This document shows, one piece after another, positions 61,301-64,000 of a stretch of 64,000 nt of DNA. Origin of the DNA: Sipunculus nudus (Eukaryota; Annelida; Sipuncula; Golfingiida; Sipunculidae). The notes below the pieces were generated by a model that saw only the letters and a list, made by a program, of their open reading frames with translations, was not told the DNA's origin and ran no database searches. Position numbers and translations under genes: made by a program. The stretch lies in the NCBI GenBank assembly GCA_026874595.1, contig CM049311.1, positions 19,898,176 through 19,962,175 on the forward strand, written 5' to 3'. The number at the start of each line of letters is the position of its first letter. Position 1 is the first letter of the stretch.

Positions 61301-64000
61301 TACAATTAGACATAAATACATACCACCAGACACAAACATCCACACAGACAAGACTGCATTACCTTAACCATCCTCTCCAGGGTAAACAGTAAAAACTCTG
61401 AACACATACTTAGTTAAAACCACTTTAATACCAAATATGAACCAATTATACAAAATACTTCACAAGTGATATCTGCAGAGAACCAGTTCCACATTACAAG
61501 AACCTTAGCCATGAAAACACAACTCACAGGCATTTTAATGAAACTGATGGGCCAATGTCTCTGGTAACTGAACATAAAGTTAAGGCGGCGAGCTGCCACT
61601 AAATGAACCTTTACTTAAGATGGATGAGGTGAAATGAACAAGTAAAATTGTCATAGTCCAGGTTGAATGTTATTTGCCAAAGAGGCATATACAAATTTAC
61701 AAGATTTTTAAAAATTTCATTTTTAACTTTTCCATAATTTAATTTAATTTTAATGCATTTATCACCGGGGGATAATATCCTAATATGTCATATCTGAGAA
61801 GAATCTTTTGTTTATATTAATGACATGATACTTTTTTTTTTATATTAACATTCAACTGCTCAGGGGACATGCAGTACCATTTGAGAGGGATACTTATATC
61901 TCACAATTTTCTGTTTGGTAAAACATGTTATATATTAACTTTCATAAGCCTACAGCAAAGCCTCTCTGTGGTCACTGTTGAAAATTTTGTAAAGTTCAAC
62001 ACAAGCTTTGCAATATATTACCTCTAATGCAAATGTAGACTGAATTTGTCCAAAATCTAAAATAAATATGAAAAGTAAACGTTTTAAAAAAGGTCCTTTT
62101 ATTCTCTGGACTATTTAAACTAGGTCTTTATTTGAGAAGAATATATAGTAACATGAATAATGATGATGATATACAATTTACAGTAAACCTTTATACATTG
62201 TATAAAAATATCCTCTTTTCTCTTATTAATATAGACAAGTCAAGAATTGCACATTGATTCAATGAGCATTCTGATTCAAAGATGGCAAAGCAGAGTGCAA
62301 AATTGTGCACCTTACATAAATAACTTAATAAAAATATGGCTTTATAAGGGCCTTATGTTTGGTATCATAATTTAATCAGTCCCATGTTTATAAAACATTC
62401 AAGATTACCCAATTATCAGTGTTTAATAAACATGAATTATATTGCAGGAAATGCAAATGGGTATAGGGATATTCAGTTACTGTACAATAATTAAGGTTGA
62501 TATTAAATAAAGTTTCATCTCATTGCCATTAATTAAGTCTGTAATGGGATAAAGAGGGATGAAAGAAAATTGTGCTAACAGGCACAACAAATATAGCAGT
62601 ATGGCTAATGAACTGACTATCACTATAACAAGTGGCTCATGATCAACAGTATTTTGTGCTTTACTTCAGTTATAAGCATGAGCAAAAAAAAACTTTTCCA
62701 CACACACCCAAACTACCCAGAATGCTCTTCTGCTGTTTTTGCTTATAATGAGCCAGCATTGTAGGTTTCATCAAACGTACATTTATTTCACTAAATCGAC
62801 ACAGATGTATCCAATGTGATGTATCACTGTCAATACAATGGACCTGAACACTTGGGTGTTAATAACTGCCAGCAGGTGTCGCCGGGTGTGGTGGGAAAGG
62901 TCTTTTCATAAAGCAAGTTTTGCAGTAAATGAGATAAATTATATTTTTACTCAAAATCATATTACCATAAATAGATGCAAAACAAGAAATCACAACAGCT
63001 AAACTGATTAACAGTATGAGAGGTGAGCATAAGCCAATGCAAAGAACATCATTTTTGTACATGACAAAAAATGCCATAAACTTTCAGTAAACATATAGAA
63101 CTATTTCTGGTCCCTTCACAGGTCAAATTGCTATACACTATGTACAGTTAATTGGTGACAGACATAAACTGAGCATTCATATACACAAACATTAAATAAC
63201 AAATCTACATCATAACATCAATACTTTACATTACCGGTATGCAGAAATTCAATACATCTCAAATTCAGAAACAAATTCTGTTAATTGAACAATGCCCTGT
63301 TGTATAATGTGTAGTAGATATTAGGTCTTCATACTTCGCTTTATTTATATTATCATTAACTACGCAGTTCACAGAAGCTTGAGCTTAAGGATTTGTCTTA
63401 AGTCTATATATAATCTATGAGAAATGGACACCATTCAGTGGGTGAGTTGCTCTGTAAGAATAAATACAAATGCTGAACAACAACTGAATGTTTACAGCAA
63501 AACACATGCATTTGTCTTCAATCTGTGGAATATCACAATAACTGATGTTAAACTTTATATTTCAATTGTTGATTAAAAACTGAAACTTTAATAAAAGAAA
63601 TACATAACAATCCCCCCCCCTGCAAAAATGAAATATTTCCCCTCAAAAAATCAAAACAGACTTGTTTTATGCAACCTCACTAGATGGCACTCAAAGTCAT
63701 GGCACTTTGGATTATAAATATTTATGTAAACAGTTCCCTTTAAATTATCCAAGTTTGGCTTAGAGGTCACACAATCAATCCTGAATGAGATTTAACACCC
63801 TCAGATGACAATTTAATGAACAAGTTTTAAGAACAGTTAATGAGCATTTATCTGCAGAAAATTTATATACAAATTTTTCATCTGGAGATCCAAGAGCTTT
63901 TTCATTACCCAAGTTTATATTCCCAGTTACCTGATAACTTTATGAAAAAAAAAAATAATTAAGTATTACCCTCTCTGTACTTGTGCACAATTTACAACCA
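58347..64000. other. Non-coding sequence
   Basis: No gene recognised. A decayed copy of the ggtcaaaggtcaaggtcac repeat lies at 59380-59620, a poly-G run at 59860-59872, and a poly-C run at 63611-63619. A tRNA-like segment near 58545-58620 ('gtggctcagcaatgctcaga') is too decayed to call. The AT-rich 60990-64000 part could be a 3' UTR of a gene beyond the window, but nothing shows this. Confidence 0.45.

Overview
This is eukaryotic genomic DNA, AT-rich and repeat-dense, most likely from a bivalve mollusc. The clade call is an inference. It rests on long-intron animal genes, on several families of short interspersed elements with internal tandem repeats and hairpin-CTAG ends (Helitron/Helentron-like, resembling the bivalve 'pearl' elements), on tRNA-derived SINE heads and on degenerate non-LTR retrotransposon sequence. 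No bacterial operon, CRISPR array or rRNA gene was seen, and no intact tRNA gene was recognised.

Two protein-coding genes are well supported, arranged head to head about 10.9 kb apart. (1) On the minus strand, 16022 down to 4267, seven coding exons encode a complete 322-residue STRAP (serine/threonine kinase receptor-associated protein, also called UNRIP), a seven-bladed WD40 propeller. All six introns have GT..AG ends and the phases join without a break. (2) On the plus strand, 26915-28105, a single uninterrupted coding exon encodes a 396-residue FRS2/FRS3-type docking adaptor for FGF receptors. It has an N-terminal MGC myristoylation-type start, an IRS-type PTB domain, and a tail with at least five Y-x-N (GRB2-type) and up to three Y-x-x-hydrophobic motifs, two of them clear SHP2-type sites. 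A splice acceptor lies 57 bp upstream of its start, so it has at least one 5' non-coding exon. The two genes share no pathway step that the sequence shows; both act in receptor signalling by family knowledge.

The rest is mostly mobile DNA. Coordinates 1-1075: fragments of a tandem-repeat element ending in hairpin+CTAG. 4455-7086 (STRAP intron 6): a degenerate repeat built on 'caggagtgg...gccacct' units. 9507-10431 (intron 2): a minus-strand copy of another hairpin-ended family plus a duplicated copy of the exon 2 acceptor. 10999-14970 (intron 1): a 4-kb element with about eight 289-bp units, two 766-bp units and (CGG)12. 16299-17003: a 705-bp MITE with 8-bp target duplication. 19324-20290: an LTR-like stretch. 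20738-25128: two head-to-tail foldback elements with arms built from GC-palindromic 20-22-bp repeats. 26521-26600, 33760-33990 and possibly 18765-18822: SINE-like tRNA-derived heads. 39500-49700: nested tandem-repeat elements. 49780-54870: a dead APE-type LINE interrupted by a ~988-bp insertion. 54880-55760: more gccacct repeat. 55944-56714 and 57582-58346: LTR-like sequences. 56715-64000: otherwise non-coding.

I found no new multi-gene system. The most interesting material is structural: the foldback pair, the nuclear-receptor-like half-site array carried inside STRAP intron 1, a 12-bp palindrome shared by several otherwise different repeats, and an upstream ORF that overlaps the FRS2 start codon.
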